Assembly (NCBI RefSeq): GCF_014201415.1
Contig: NZ_JACHEH010000002.1
Coordinates: 1 to 64,000, forward strand
Direction: 5' to 3'
DNA: 64,000 nt
DNA from: Chelatococcus composti
GTDB lineage: Bacteria; Pseudomonadota; Alphaproteobacteria; Rhizobiales; Beijerinckiaceae
In this document: positions 51,742 to 60,141 of the stretch, in pieces
Numbering within the stretch: position 1 is the first letter of the stretch
Layout: every line of letters begins with the position of its first letter
Translations under genes and position numbers: made by a program
Notes under the pieces: generated by a model
The model's database searches: none
Told to the model about the DNA's origin: nothing
What the model saw: the letters and a program-made list of their open reading frames with translations, nothing else

Positions 51742-53661
51742 TCACAGCGCCGCCGAATCCTCCGCCGTCAGGCTCGCGCCAGAGATGCGCGGCTCAATGA
51801 AGGCGAGAACCCGCTCGGCGAGCGCCTCTGCATCCGCCTCGGCGCCGTCGAGCACGAGATCGGGCGACAATGGCGGCTCGTAGCCCTGGCCGACGCCGGT
51901 GAAAGTCGCGATCTTGCCGTCCTGCGCCTTCCGGTAGAGCCCCTTGGGATCGCGTGCGGCGCACACCTCGGGAGGCGTGTCAACGAAGACCTCGACGAAC
52001 TCGCCCGGCGCGAAGCGCTCGCGCAACCGGTCCCGGTCAGCCCGCACGGGTGAGACGAAGGCGCAGAGCACGACGAGGCCGGCATCGAGCATGAGCCGTG
52101 CCACCTCGCCGGCGCGGCGCACGTTCTCGGCGCGGCTGGCGAGATCAAACCCAAGATCGGCGTTGAGCCCCTGGCGCAGGTCGTCGCCGTCGAGCACCAT
52201 CGTGTGGCGGCCGAGGGCGTGCAGCTTGCGCTCCACCATATTGGCAATGGTCGACTTGCCCGAGCCCGGCAGGCCAGTGAACCAGACGGCGAGCGGGCGC
52301 TGGTGCTTCAGCCCGGCGCGCCCCGTGCGGTCGACGTCGAAGCCGTGGCGGTGGACGTTGGTCGCCCCCACGGCCGCGACGGCCATGCCGGCCGCAACGG
52401 TGGCATTGGTGAAACGGTCGATGAGGATGAAGGCGCCCGTGGCGCGGTTCTCGTCGTAGGGATCGAAGATCACCGGTGTCACCGTGTTGATCTCGACCAT
52501 GCCGATGCCGTTGAGCGGCAAGCTGTCCGTCGCCCGTTCCTCGAAGCTCTCCACATCGATGACGCTGCGGATGGCGCGGACCGTGGCGGGCACGGTGCGC
52601 GTGCCGAGCTTCATGAGATAGGAGCGGCCCTGCGTCAGCCTGTCCTCGCTCATCCATACAAGCCGCGCGGAGAGACGGGAGGCCGTCGTCGGCCGCGCCT
52701 TCGGGTCGGCCAGCACCTCACCGCGCGGGGCGTCAATCTCGTCGGCGAGGACCAGCGTCACGGCATCCCCGGCCCGGGCCGACTCCCGGTCACCGTCGAA
52801 GGTGACGATGCGTTTCACCCGGCTCTTCCTGCCCGACGAGGCGGCCACCACTTCGTCACCGACGCGCACGACACCGCCGGCGAGTGTGCCCGAGAAGCCG
52901 CGGAAGTCGAGATCCGGCCGGTTGACCCACTGCACAGGAAAGCGCAGCGGCCCATCCGTCTGCGCCGCCTCGACCTCCACCTCCTCGAGATGGCCGACGA
53001 GCGTCGGCCCCTCGTACCAGGGCGTGCTGGCGCTGCGCACCGCGATGTTGTCGCCGAAACGGGCCGAGAGCGGGATGGCCACGACCGAGGCGAAGCCGAG
53101 CCTGCCGGCGAAGGCCATGTATTCGGTCACGATGGCGTTGAATCGCTCCTCATCGAAGCCGACGAGGTCGATCTTGTTGACGGCAAGGACAACGTGCCGG
53201 ATGCCGGTGAGCGCCGCGATGACGCTGTGGCGCTTCGTCTGCGTGAGGACGCCCTTGCGCGCGTCGACGAGGATGATGGCGAGCTCCGCGTTGGAGGCGC
53301 CCGTCGCCATGTTGCGCGTGTACTGCTCGTGACCGGGCGTGTCAGCAACGATGAAGGAGCGGCGCGCCGTCGAAAAATAGCGGTAGGCAACGTCAATCGT
53401 GATGCCCTGTTCGCGCTCGGCCTCGAGCCCGTCGACGAGCAGGGCGAAGTCGATGTCCCCGCCCGTCGTGCCGTGGCGGCGCGAATCCCGCTCCAGCGCC
53501 TCGAGCTGATCCTCGAAAATGGCACCCGTCTCGTAGAGCAGCCGCCCGATCAGCGTCGACTTGCCGTCGTCGACCGAGCCGCATGTGAGGAAGCGCAGAA
53601 GGCTGCGCTGCGGAGCGGCCGGGGCCGGCGCGGGACCGGCGAGCGTGGCGATGGCGTTCAT
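51742..53661 (-). CDS. cysNC: Sulfate adenylyltransferase subunit 1 fused to APS kinase (CysNC)
   Basis: This 639-residue fusion joins CysN and CysC. The N-terminal GTPase has CGSVDDGKSTLIGRLLYET (about 27-45), VADTPGHEQYTRNMATGAS and NKIDLVGF. The C-terminal kinase (about 450-639) has VWFTGLPGSGKSTIANMVER and VFVDTPPEVCAARDPKGLYR. CysN with CysD makes APS from sulfate and ATP, and CysC phosphorylates APS to PAPS. The start overlaps the cysD stop by 1 bp. It is the last gene of the leftward cys operon. Confidence 0.96.
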   Translation of the reverse strand: MNAIATLAGPAPAPAAPQRSLLRFLTCGSVDDGKSTLIGRLLYETGAIFEDQLEALERDSRRHGTTGGDIDFALLVDGLEAEREQGITIDVAYRYFSTARRSFIVADTPGHEQYTRNMATGASNAELAIILVDARKGVLTQTKRHSVIAALTGIRHVVLAVNKIDLVGFDEERFNAIVTEYMAFAGRLGFASVVAIPLSARFGDNIAVRSASTPWYEGPTLVGHLEEVEVEAAQTDGPLRFPVQWVNRPDLDFRGFSGTLAGGVVRVGDEVVAASSGRKSRVKRIVTFDGDRESARAGDAVTLVLADEIDAPRGEVLADPKARPTTASRLSARLVWMSEDRLTQGRSYLMKLGTRTVPATVRAIRSVIDVESFEERATDSLPLNGIGMVEINTVTPVIFDPYDENRATGAFILIDRFTNATVAAGMAVAAVGATNVHRHGFDVDRTGRAGLKHQRPLAVWFTGLPGSGKSTIANMVERKLHALGRHTMVLDGDDLRQGLNADLGFDLASRAENVRRAGEVARLMLDAGLVVLCAFVSPVRADRDRLRERFAPGEFVEVFVDTPPEVCAARDPKGLYRKAQDGKIATFTGVGQGYEPPLSPDLVLDGAEADAEALAERVLAFIEPRISGASLTAEDSAAL

Positions 53662-54626
53662 CAGAAGTATCCTTCGCGCTTCTTGCGCTCCATGGAAGCC
53701 TGGTCGTCCCGGTCGATGACCCGACCCTGCCGCTCGGAGGCGCGGGAGGCCATCAGCTCCTCCACGATCGCCTCCAGCGTGTCGGCGTCCGACTCGACGG
53801 CGCCGGTAAGCGGATAGCAGCCAAGGGTGCGGAAACGGACCTTGCGCAGCTGCGGCCGCTCGCCGGGACGGAGCGGCATGCGCTCGTCGTCGACCATGAT
53901 GAGCGCGTCGTCGCGCTCCACCATCGGGCGCTCCTTGGCGAAATAGAGCGGCACCACGGGGATGTTCTCGGCGAGGATGTAGTGCCACACGTCCCGCTCG
54001 GTCCAGTTGGACAGGGGGAAGACGCGCATCGACTCGCCGGGATTGATGCGGGTGTTGAAGAGGTTCCACAGCTCCGGTCGCTGGCTGCGCGGCTCCCAGC
54101 CGTGCTGGGCGTTGCGATGGGAGAAGATGCGCTCCTTGGCGCGGCTCTTCTCCTCGTCGCGCCGGGCCCCGCCGAAGGCAGCGTCGAAGCCGTACTTTTC
54201 GAGCGCCTGCTTCAGGGCCTCGGTCTTCATCACTTGGGTATGCAGGGCCGAGCCGGAGCGGAAGGGGTCGATGCCGCGCTCCCGGCCTTCCGGATTGACG
54301 TGGACGATAAGCTCCCAGCCGAGCTCGCGCGCCGTGCGGTCACGGAAGGCAATCATCTCGCGGAATTTCCACGTCGTGTCGACGTGCAGGAGCGGGAACG
54401 GCGGCTTGCCCGGGAAGAAGGCCTTGCGGGCGATGTGCAGCATCACCGACGAGTCCTTGCCGATGGAATAGAGCATCACCGGGTTGCGGAACTCCGCGGC
54501 CACCTCCCGCATGATGTGGATGGCCTCAGCCTCAAGGCGGGCAAGGTGCGGCGTGAGGCCGGGGCGGGGCATCGCGCCTATGGCCGGTGCGAGGGCCGTG
54601 GCGGCGGCAGCTTCGGAACTGAACAT
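53661..54626 (-). CDS. cysD: Sulfate adenylyltransferase subunit 2 CysD
   Basis: This 321-residue PP-loop ATP pyrophosphatase has [20 protein letters not shown] (about 49-68), [44 protein letters not shown] and [13 protein letters not shown], all CysD signatures. It forms APS together with CysN. It lies 23 bp after the DUF934 gene and overlaps cysNC. Confidence 0.97.
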   Translation of the reverse strand: MFSSEAAAATALAPAIGAMPRPGLTPHLARLEAEAIHIMREVAAEFRNPVMLYSIGKDSSVMLHIARKAFFPGKPPFPLLHVDTTWKFREMIAFRDRTARELGWELIVHVNPEGRERGIDPFRSGSALHTQVMKTEALKQALEKYGFDAAFGGARRDEEKSRAKERIFSHRNAQHGWEPRSQRPELWNLFNTRINPGESMRVFPLSNWTERDVWHYILAENIPVVPLYFAKERPMVERDDALIMVDDERMPLRPGERPQLRKVRFRTLGCYPLTGAVESDADTLEAIVEELMASRASERQGRVIDRDDQASMERKKREGYF

Positions 54627-54649
54627 GGTCGGGAACGTCTTTCGCGGGA

Positions 54650-55174
54650 TCAGAGCAGGCCGGCGGAACTGCGCCGCCAGGGGCGTCCGCCGGCAATGGG
54701 AGGAATGTCCTCGTCGCGGCTCGCGGGCTGGTAGTGCAGGGAGACGAGCTTGATGCGGCCCTCCTTCAGCGCCGCGATCGTGCCCTCGTGCACGATCTCC
54801 AGCGCGTCGAAGCCGCAGCGCACCATGAAGCGGAGCTGGTCGCGCAGCACGTTGCCCGTCGCGCGCAGCTCACCGCGATAGCTGAAGCGCTCACGCAGGA
54901 TGCGCGCCGTCGAGTAGCTGCGCCCGTCCGTGTATTTGGGGAAGGTCAGAACGATGAGCGACAGGCGGTGGATGTCGTCCTCCAGCCCGTCGAGCCCCTC
55001 CCCTGCCTCGATGACGACGCCGAGCGGCGCATTGCGCCCGACGAGAGCTTCACGCTCGGCGAGAAAGCGCGCCTTGGGCAGCGCCACGGGGCCCGCGGGC
55101 GGCACGGGCTCGTCGGCGCCAAGGATGCGCCAGGGGTCGTCCGTAACGAAGGATCCGTTCCTGTAGAGGGCCAT
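54650..55174 (-). CDS. DUF934 family protein of sulfur assimilation operons
   Basis: This 174-residue protein shows the DUF934 pattern: [40 protein letters not shown] and [20 protein letters not shown]. The family is nearly always next to cysI and cysH in proteobacteria. Some reports treat it as an accessory to sulfite reductase, but its activity is unproved. The ATG 55174 overlaps the cysH stop (ATGA), so translation is coupled. Confidence 0.88.
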   Translation of the reverse strand: MALYRNGSFVTDDPWRILGADEPVPPAGPVALPKARFLAEREALVGRNAPLGVVIEAGEGLDGLEDDIHRLSLIVLTFPKYTDGRSYSTARILRERFSYRGELRATGNVLRDQLRFMVRCGFDALEIVHEGTIAALKEGRIKLVSLHYQPASRDEDIPPIAGGRPWRRSSAGLL

Positions 55175-55926
55175 CAGGCGCTCCTCCTCTCCACACCGGC
55201 GCTGGTGACGTGGATACCGCATTCGATCTTGGCCGAGCCGCGCCAGCGGCCGGCACGCGGGTCCTCCCCCTCTGCTACGGGCGTGGTGCAGGGGGCGCAG
55301 CCGATCGAGGGATAGCCGCGGCCGACAAGCGGATGGAGTGGCAGGTCGTGCGCCTTGAGATAAGCGCGCACCTGGTCCAAGCCCCATGGCGCCAGCGGCG
55401 TGACCTTGATGTGCGTCGCATCGGCCTCGAACACCGGCAGCGCCGCGCGCGTCGCCGCCTGGTAGCGCTTGCGGCCCGTGATCCAGGCATTGAACGGCTC
55501 AAGCGCACGCGCCAGAGGCTCGACCTTGCGCAGCCGGCAGCACGCATCCGCATCAATGGCGAACATGGCGCCGTAGGGATCGAGCTTCTCCATCGCTGCC
55601 GCGTCGGGCCCGACGGTGCGCACGTCGGTGAGGCCGAGGAGCGCGACGATCCGATCGCGATAGGCGAGCGTCTCGGGAAACAGCCGGCCGGTGTCGACGA
55701 ATGTCACCGGCAGGTCGCGGTCGATGGTAGCCGCCATGTGCAGCAGCACGGCCGACTCGGCCCCGAAGCTCGACACGAGCGTGATGCGTCCGGGAAAGAG
55801 CTCGCGGATGGCAAGGCGCATAACGGCGAGCGCGTCGAGGTCGCCATAGGCAGCCTCGAGCTCGCGCGCCTGGGCGGCGAGTCCGGGCGGCGCGCTTGCG
55901 GCCGCCAGTTCCTCAAGCGTCGGCAT
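55174..55926 (-). CDS. cysH: Adenylyl-sulfate (APS) reductase CysH
   Basis: This 250-residue PP-loop reductase has TLVSSFGAESAVLLHMAATI (about 49-68), TFVDTGRLFPETLAYRD, and the C-terminal ECGIH with the catalytic Cys. Two cysteine pairs, DACCRLRKVEPL (about 128) and SIGCAPCTTPV (about 214-217), bind a [4Fe-4S] cluster and mark the APS-using type rather than the PAPS-using one. It overlaps cysI by 14 bp at its start. Confidence 0.94.
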   Translation of the reverse strand: MPTLEELAAASAPPGLAAQARELEAAYGDLDALAVMRLAIRELFPGRITLVSSFGAESAVLLHMAATIDRDLPVTFVDTGRLFPETLAYRDRIVALLGLTDVRTVGPDAAAMEKLDPYGAMFAIDADACCRLRKVEPLARALEPFNAWITGRKRYQAATRAALPVFEADATHIKVTPLAPWGLDQVRAYLKAHDLPLHPLVGRGYPSIGCAPCTTPVAEGEDPRAGRWRGSAKIECGIHVTSAGVERRSA

Positions 55927-57574
55927 AGAGAGCCTCCCGGAAGGGCGCTTCGCCGACGCGGCGGAAGACGGCGAGGAAGGTCTCCTCGGGCCCCTGGCGC
56001 AGGCCAAGGTAGGTCTCGATGATGGTCTCCACTGCATCGACGACCTCTTCCGAGGAGAAGCCCTTGCCCACGATCTCGCCGATGGAGCAGGTCTCGTCGC
56101 CAGAGCCGCCGAGGGTGATCTGGTAGAACTCCTCGCCCTTGCGGTCGACGCCGAGGATGCCGATGTGGCCGACGTGATGGTGGCCGCAGGCGTTGATGCA
56201 ACCGGAGATCTTGATCTTGAGGTCGCCGATCTGCTTCTGCCGCTCGATATCCGCGAAACGCCGGGCGATGCGTTGTGCCACGGGAATGGAGCGGGCATTC
56301 GCCAGGGCGCAGTAGTCGAGCCCCGGGCAGGCGATGATGTCGGTAACGAGGCCGGCGTTCGGCGTCGCGAGGTTGGCCTCGGCGAGCGCCGCGTGGACGG
56401 CCGGGATGTCGTCGAGCCTGACGTGCGGCAGCACCAGGTTCTGCTCGTGACTGACGCGCACCTCGTCGAAGCTGTAGCGCTCGGCGAGATCGGCAACCAG
56501 CTCCATCTGCTCCGCCGTCGCATCGCCGGGCGGCGCGCCGATGGCCTTGAGCGAGATGGTGACGATGCCGTAGCCCGGCACCTTGTGGGGAGCGACGTTG
56601 CGCTCGGCGAAGAGGGCAAAGCTGCGGCTGTCGGCCTTCGCCGCCTCGAAGACGGAGGAGCGGGCGGGCAGCTGCGCAAAGGCCGGCGGAGCGAAGTAGG
56701 CGCGGATGCGCGCGATCTCCTCCTGCGGCATCGCCAGCGCGCCGCGGGCGCGGATGGCTTCGTACTCGGCCTCGATGTCGCGCGCGATCTCGTCCACGCC
56801 GGCCTCGTGCACGAGGATCTTGAGGCGCGCCTTGTACTTGTTGTCGCGCCGGCCGTGCAGATTGTAGACGCGCAGGATCGCCTCGCAGTAGCTGAGCAGC
56901 TCCGCCTCCGGCAGGAAATCGCGCACCTTGCGGCCGATCATCGGCGTGCGGCCGAGGCCGCCACCGACCCATACGGCAAAGCCGAGTTCGCCGGCCTCGT
57001 TGCGCTTTACCTGCAGGCCGATGTCGTGCACCTGGATGGCCGCACGATCAGCCGGCGACGCCACGACCGCGATCTTGAACTTGCGCGGCAGGAAGGTGAA
57101 TTCCGGGTGCAGCGACGACCACTGCCGCAGGATCTCGGCATAGACGCGCGGATCGGCGACCTCGTCCGCCGCCGCGCCGGCGAAATGGTCTGCCGAGACG
57201 TTGCGGATGCAGTTGCCCGAGGTCTGGATGGCATGCATCTCCACCTCCGCCAGCTCGGCAAGGATGTCGGGCACGTCTTCCAGCCTGATCCAGTTGAACT
57301 GCAGGTTCTGCCGCGTCGTGAAATGGCCGAAGCCGCGATCGTAGCGCCGCGCAATGTGGGCGAGGCGCCGCAGCTTGCGGCCGTTGAGCGTGCCGTAGGG
57401 GATGGCAATACGCAGCATATAGGCGTGCAGCTGCAGGTAGACGCCGTTCATCAGCCTGAGCGGCCTGAACTCATCCTCCGTCAGCTCGCCTGACAGGCGG
57501 CGCGCCACCTGGTCGCGGAACTCTTCCACGCGCTCGGCCACGAACTGCCGGTCGAATTCGTCGTAGCGATACAT
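55913..57574 (-). CDS. cysI: Sulfite reductase hemoprotein CysI (ferredoxin-type)
   Basis: This 553-residue protein has two nitrite/sulfite reductase repeats. FGHFTTRQNLQFNWIRLED and TSGNCIRNVSADHFAG lie in the first, and the siroheme-[4Fe-4S] ligands lie in IIACPGLDYCALANARS and KISGCINACGHHHVGHIGIL (about 440-500). No flavoprotein CysJ gene adjoins it, so electrons may come from ferredoxin or another carrier. It lies 26 bp after the DUF2849 gene. Siroheme would come from CysG, the first gene of the operon. Confidence 0.94.
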   Translation of the reverse strand: MYRYDEFDRQFVAERVEEFRDQVARRLSGELTEDEFRPLRLMNGVYLQLHAYMLRIAIPYGTLNGRKLRRLAHIARRYDRGFGHFTTRQNLQFNWIRLEDVPDILAELAEVEMHAIQTSGNCIRNVSADHFAGAAADEVADPRVYAEILRQWSSLHPEFTFLPRKFKIAVVASPADRAAIQVHDIGLQVKRNEAGELGFAVWVGGGLGRTPMIGRKVRDFLPEAELLSYCEAILRVYNLHGRRDNKYKARLKILVHEAGVDEIARDIEAEYEAIRARGALAMPQEEIARIRAYFAPPAFAQLPARSSVFEAAKADSRSFALFAERNVAPHKVPGYGIVTISLKAIGAPPGDATAEQMELVADLAERYSFDEVRVSHEQNLVLPHVRLDDIPAVHAALAEANLATPNAGLVTDIIACPGLDYCALANARSIPVAQRIARRFADIERQKQIGDLKIKISGCINACGHHHVGHIGILGVDRKGEEFYQITLGGSGDETCSIGEIVGKGFSSEEVVDAVETIIETYLGLRQGPEETFLAVFRRVGEAPFREALYADA

Positions 57575-57600
57575 GAGGCTGCGGTCTCCGGAAGCGGGGC

Positions 57601-57930
57601 TCAGGCGGCGATGACGGACGGGTCTTCGCCCGGCATGACGATGGTGGGGCGGCGCGCGGCGCGGATGGCCTCGCGCAGGAGAACCGGCACGAGCCGCCCG
57701 TTCTCCCCCTCGGTCATGGCGACGAGGTAGACGTCGACGACGAGGTTGCGGGCGGCATCCGCCTCACCCAGCGCGAGCAGGGCATCCGCCTCCTCCTTGG
57801 TCCAGGCCACAGCGGCCTCGGCGATATCGGTCGACCAGCGCCCGTCGGCGGTGCGGAAAACGACGAGGCCGCTGTCGAGGGCATTGGCCGTCAGGACCTT
57901 GGGTCCGGCACCCTTGGCTTCCTTCTTCAT
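57601..57930 (-). CDS. DUF2849 family small protein
   Basis: This 109-residue protein matches DUF2849: KVLTANALDSGLVVFRTADG, RWSTDIAEAAVAWTKEEADA and a C-terminal LREAIRAARRPTIVMPGED. It lies between cysG (11 bp) and cysI (26 bp), a conserved place in alphaproteobacteria. Its role is unknown; position suggests help with siroheme delivery or sulfite reductase assembly or control. Confidence 0.87.
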   Translation of the reverse strand: MKKEAKGAGPKVLTANALDSGLVVFRTADGRWSTDIAEAAVAWTKEEADALLALGEADAARNLVVDVYLVAMTEGENGRLVPVLLREAIRAARRPTIVMPGEDPSVIAA

Positions 57931-57941
57931 CGGTCTCTCCT

Positions 57942-59387
57942 TCAGGCGGCGCCGGCGAAGGCCGGCTGCCTGCGGGACATGGGTTCGGCGAGGGGTTCGG
58001 CCGCGGCCAGATCGCCGTGGGCAAGCGCGGGGCCGACGAGAATGAGAACGGGGCCGTCGACATCGGTCCGAGCCGACAGGGCCGGCAGGTCGGCGAGTGT
58101 GCCGGCAAGGAGACGGCGCGACACGCGGCCGGCATTCTCGACGGCGACGACTGGCGTGTCCGGCGGAACGCCCGCGGCAAGGAAGCGCGCCTGCGTCTCC
58201 TGCGCCACCGTGCGGCCCATGTAGACGGCGACGGTGCCACCGGCCGCGGCAATGGTGGGCCAGCCGGCAGGCTCGCCGCCGCCGGCACCATGGCCGGTGG
58301 CGAAGGTGAGCGAGGAGGCGACGCCGCGCAGCGTCAGGGAGGCCTGCACGTCGGCGGCGGCGGCGAGCGCGGCCGTGATGCCGGGCACCACCTCGACGCG
58401 GATGCCGGCCGCCTTCAGGGCGGCGAGCTCCTCGCCGGCGCGGCCGAAGACCAGCGGATCGCCCGCCTTGAGACGCGCGACGCGCTTGCCCTCGCGGGCG
58501 AGGCGCACGAGCAGGGCATCGATCTGCGACTGCGCGACAGAATGGCGGCCCTTGGCCTTGCCCACGGCGATGCGCTCCGCGTCGCGGCGGCCCATGTCGA
58601 CCACCTCCTGTGGCACCAGCCCGTCATGAACGATGACATCGGCCTCGAGCAGCAGGCGCTGCGCCCGCAGGGTCAGAAGGTCGGCGGCGCCGGGACCGGC
58701 GCCGATGAGCCACACGACGCCCTCTTCCTCGGCCCCGGCGGACAGCGCCGACAGGGCCGCCCGGCGCGCGCCGCCGAGGTCGCCGGCGAGGGCGAGCCGC
58801 CCCGCCGGACCGTCGATCAGACGGTTCCAGAACCTCAGCCGCGCGCTGTTGGTGGGGATCGCAGCCGTCACGGCCGCGCGCAGGGAGCGGGCGAGCTCGC
58901 CGAGCCGGCCGAGCTCCGGCGCCAGCATCGCCTCGACAGCGGCGCGGATGCGCTGGGCAAGAACGGGCGCAAGCCCGTCCGTCGAGATGGCAACGGCGAC
59001 GGGGGCGCGATCGACGATGGCCGGAACGGCGAAATCCGACAGGTGCGGCCGGTCAACCACATTCACCGGCACACCCGCAGCGCGGGCACGGGCCGCAAGG
59101 CGCGCATCCTCCCCCGCATCGCCCGTGCCGATGAAGACCAGAGCGGCCTCGACCAGGTCCTCGTCAGAAAGGTCACGGGCGTGATGGTCGATTCCGTTCG
59201 TTTCAACGAACGCCGCCAGCGCCGGCTCCAGCACGGGTGCGACGAGGCACAGCCGCGCCTCGGACCGCCGCAGCAGGCGCAGCTTGGCAAAGGCTTCGTC
59301 TCCTCCCCCGATGACCACGACCAGCCGGCCGTCAACATCGTAGGAGATCGGGAAGTAACGCAGGCCACTCACGATTTTACCGCCCAA
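57942..59387 (-). CDS. cysG: Siroheme synthase CysG
   Basis: This 481-residue protein joins a Rossmann dehydrogenase/ferrochelatase half (LVVVIGGGDEAFAKLRLLRR, about 21-40) to a SUMT methyltransferase half ([20 protein letters not shown], about 224-243; RLKAGDPLVFGRAGEELAAL; PGITAALAAAADV). It makes siroheme for CysI. The first glycine motif reads GGGDEAFAK where GGGxVAxRK is usual, a variation seen in Rhizobiales. It heads the leftward cys operon. Confidence 0.94.
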   Translation of the reverse strand: MGGKIVSGLRYFPISYDVDGRLVVVIGGGDEAFAKLRLLRRSEARLCLVAPVLEPALAAFVETNGIDHHARDLSDEDLVEAALVFIGTGDAGEDARLAARARAAGVPVNVVDRPHLSDFAVPAIVDRAPVAVAISTDGLAPVLAQRIRAAVEAMLAPELGRLGELARSLRAAVTAAIPTNSARLRFWNRLIDGPAGRLALAGDLGGARRAALSALSAGAEEEGVVWLIGAGPGAADLLTLRAQRLLLEADVIVHDGLVPQEVVDMGRRDAERIAVGKAKGRHSVAQSQIDALLVRLAREGKRVARLKAGDPLVFGRAGEELAALKAAGIRVEVVPGITAALAAAADVQASLTLRGVASSLTFATGHGAGGGEPAGWPTIAAAGGTVAVYMGRTVAQETQARFLAAGVPPDTPVVAVENAGRVSRRLLAGTLADLPALSARTDVDGPVLILVGPALAHGDLAAAEPLAEPMSRRQPAFAGAA

Positions 59388-59464
59388 AAGCGTGTTTTAA
59401 ATTCATAAACACCGTAGCACGTGATAATTGGATTAAAAATACAAATATGATTCGTATTAATGCA

Positions 59465-59623
59465 TCAAGGCGCAGCCACCGTTGCGCTTCCTGCATCGGA
59501 TTGCGCCGCGACGCGCCCCTCGCCGGGCTGCGGAGCCCATTGCGCCAGCAACAGAAAGCCCAGCCAGGCAGCGATGATGATGGCCGCATGGCGCAGCAGG
59601 GAGACCTGTTCGCGAGTGAGCAC
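59465..59623 (-). CDS. Candidate 52-residue single-pass membrane protein
   Basis: A GTG-started frame reads LTREQVSLLRHAAIIIAAWL then GFLLLAQWAPQPGEGRVA and ends VAAP. It has one hydrophobic helix (about residues 12-28) with a charged N-terminus. AAGG abuts the GTG, which is poor spacing. It is 77 bp upstream of cysG and directly downstream of the inverted repeat at 59628-59685, so it would be the first gene of the operon. Function unknown; it may not be translated. Confidence 0.4.
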   Translation of the reverse strand: MLTREQVSLLRHAAIIIAAWLGFLLLAQWAPQPGEGRVAAQSDAGSATVAAP

Positions 59624-59627
59624 CTTA

Positions 59628-59685
59628 ATTCACATTCCAGAATGATGTTTTTTGCATCCTACAATTCTTGATTTTGAATGTGAAT
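59628..59685. promoter_or_regulatory. 10-bp inverted repeat, candidate operator of the cys operon
   Basis: ATTCACATTC at 59628-59637 and GAATGTGAAT at 59676-59685 are exact inverted copies, 38 bp apart, in an AT-rich stretch upstream of the leftward cys operon and the rightward met leader. Spacing of arm centres is 48 bp, close to 4.5 helical turns. No known regulator site is recognised. Confidence 0.45.
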
Positions 59686-59761
59686 ATGGATATTTCACGC
59701 CCACCGCCGCGCCATGTTCCGCAAAAAGGCACACGTCGTCCGGTATAACGGAATTTTTCGG

Positions 59762-59790
59762 TTGACAGTCCGGCTTGCCGGAACGATATT
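59762..59790 (+). promoter_or_regulatory. Candidate sigma-70 promoter of the met leader
   Basis: TTGACA at 59762-59767 is a perfect -35 box, followed 17 bp later by GATATT (four of six matches to TATAAT). The expected start, near 59797, would be about 20 nt before the SAM-II riboswitch. Confidence 0.55.
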
Positions 59791-59815
59791 GCGTCCCGTG
59801 TCGGCCGCCCTGCGG

Positions 59816-59872
59816 TCGCGCCGCGGTGATTTGACCCCACGCAGCTTGCGCCGCGTCACCAAACGCTAAAGC
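59816..59872 (+). promoter_or_regulatory. SAM-II riboswitch (metA motif)
   Basis: The plus strand has the class features in order: CGCGGTGATTTGA, GCTTGCGCCGCG, then CACCAAACGCTAAAG. The CGCGG/CCGCG arms give stem P1, and CGCTAAAG supplies the pseudoknot strand and the A-rich segment that contact SAM. SAM-II is found mainly in alphaproteobacteria upstream of methionine and SAM genes. It lies 40 nt before a short upstream ORF and about 270 nt before metQ, so it could control either. Confidence 0.85.
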
Positions 59873-59912
59873 GCCACGAACGATCTTCGTGGCTCGAGGA
59901 TCGGAGAGAACC

Positions 59913-59993
59913 ATGACGCCGCTGGCGACGTTCCATGACGAAGCGATGCACCGGAGCCGCCGGCGAATGTGTTGTCGCTGCATGATGGGCTGA
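59913..59993 (+). CDS. 26-codon upstream ORF with a Met/Cys codon cluster, candidate leader peptide
   Basis: ATG 59913 follows GGAGAG with about 5-nt spacing and opens MTPLATFHDEAM, then HRSRRRMCCRCMMG. Codons 19-25 are M-C-C-R-C-M-M, preceded by three Arg codons. It ends at TGA 59991, 17 nt before a GC hairpin with a T run (60010-60029) and 149 nt before metQ. This is the design of a leader peptide that senses Cys- or Met-charged tRNA. I infer an attenuator role; no homologue is known to me. Confidence 0.6.
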   Translation: MTPLATFHDEAMHRSRRRMCCRCMMG

Positions 59994-60009
59994 CGGACGC
60001 TTCCGCAGC

Positions 60010-60029
60010 CGGCCCAGTGCGGCCGTTTT
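60010..60029 (+). terminator. Candidate attenuator hairpin before metQ
   Basis: CGGCC and GGCCG form a 5-bp GC stem with loop CAGTGC, followed by TTTT. It starts 17 nt after the upstream ORF. GCCGGC in codons 16-18 of that ORF could pair with GCCGGC at 60007-60012 and compete with the 5' arm. The stem is short, so termination may be weak. Confidence 0.4.
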
Positions 60030-60141
60030 CCGAGACTACCCTGCTTCCATCCGCCGGCATCGCGCTGTTCGCGCCGATCCGTTCATCCGTGCCCATCCGG
60101 CCCGCCCGACGGGTCCGGCACGGACAACCCACGAGGATATC

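Noticed and set aside
59874-59892. Hairpin after the SAM-II aptamer as an intrinsic terminator
   Set aside because: The 7-bp stem is followed by CTCGAGG, not by T residues; more likely a spacer or ribosome-site modulating hairpin.
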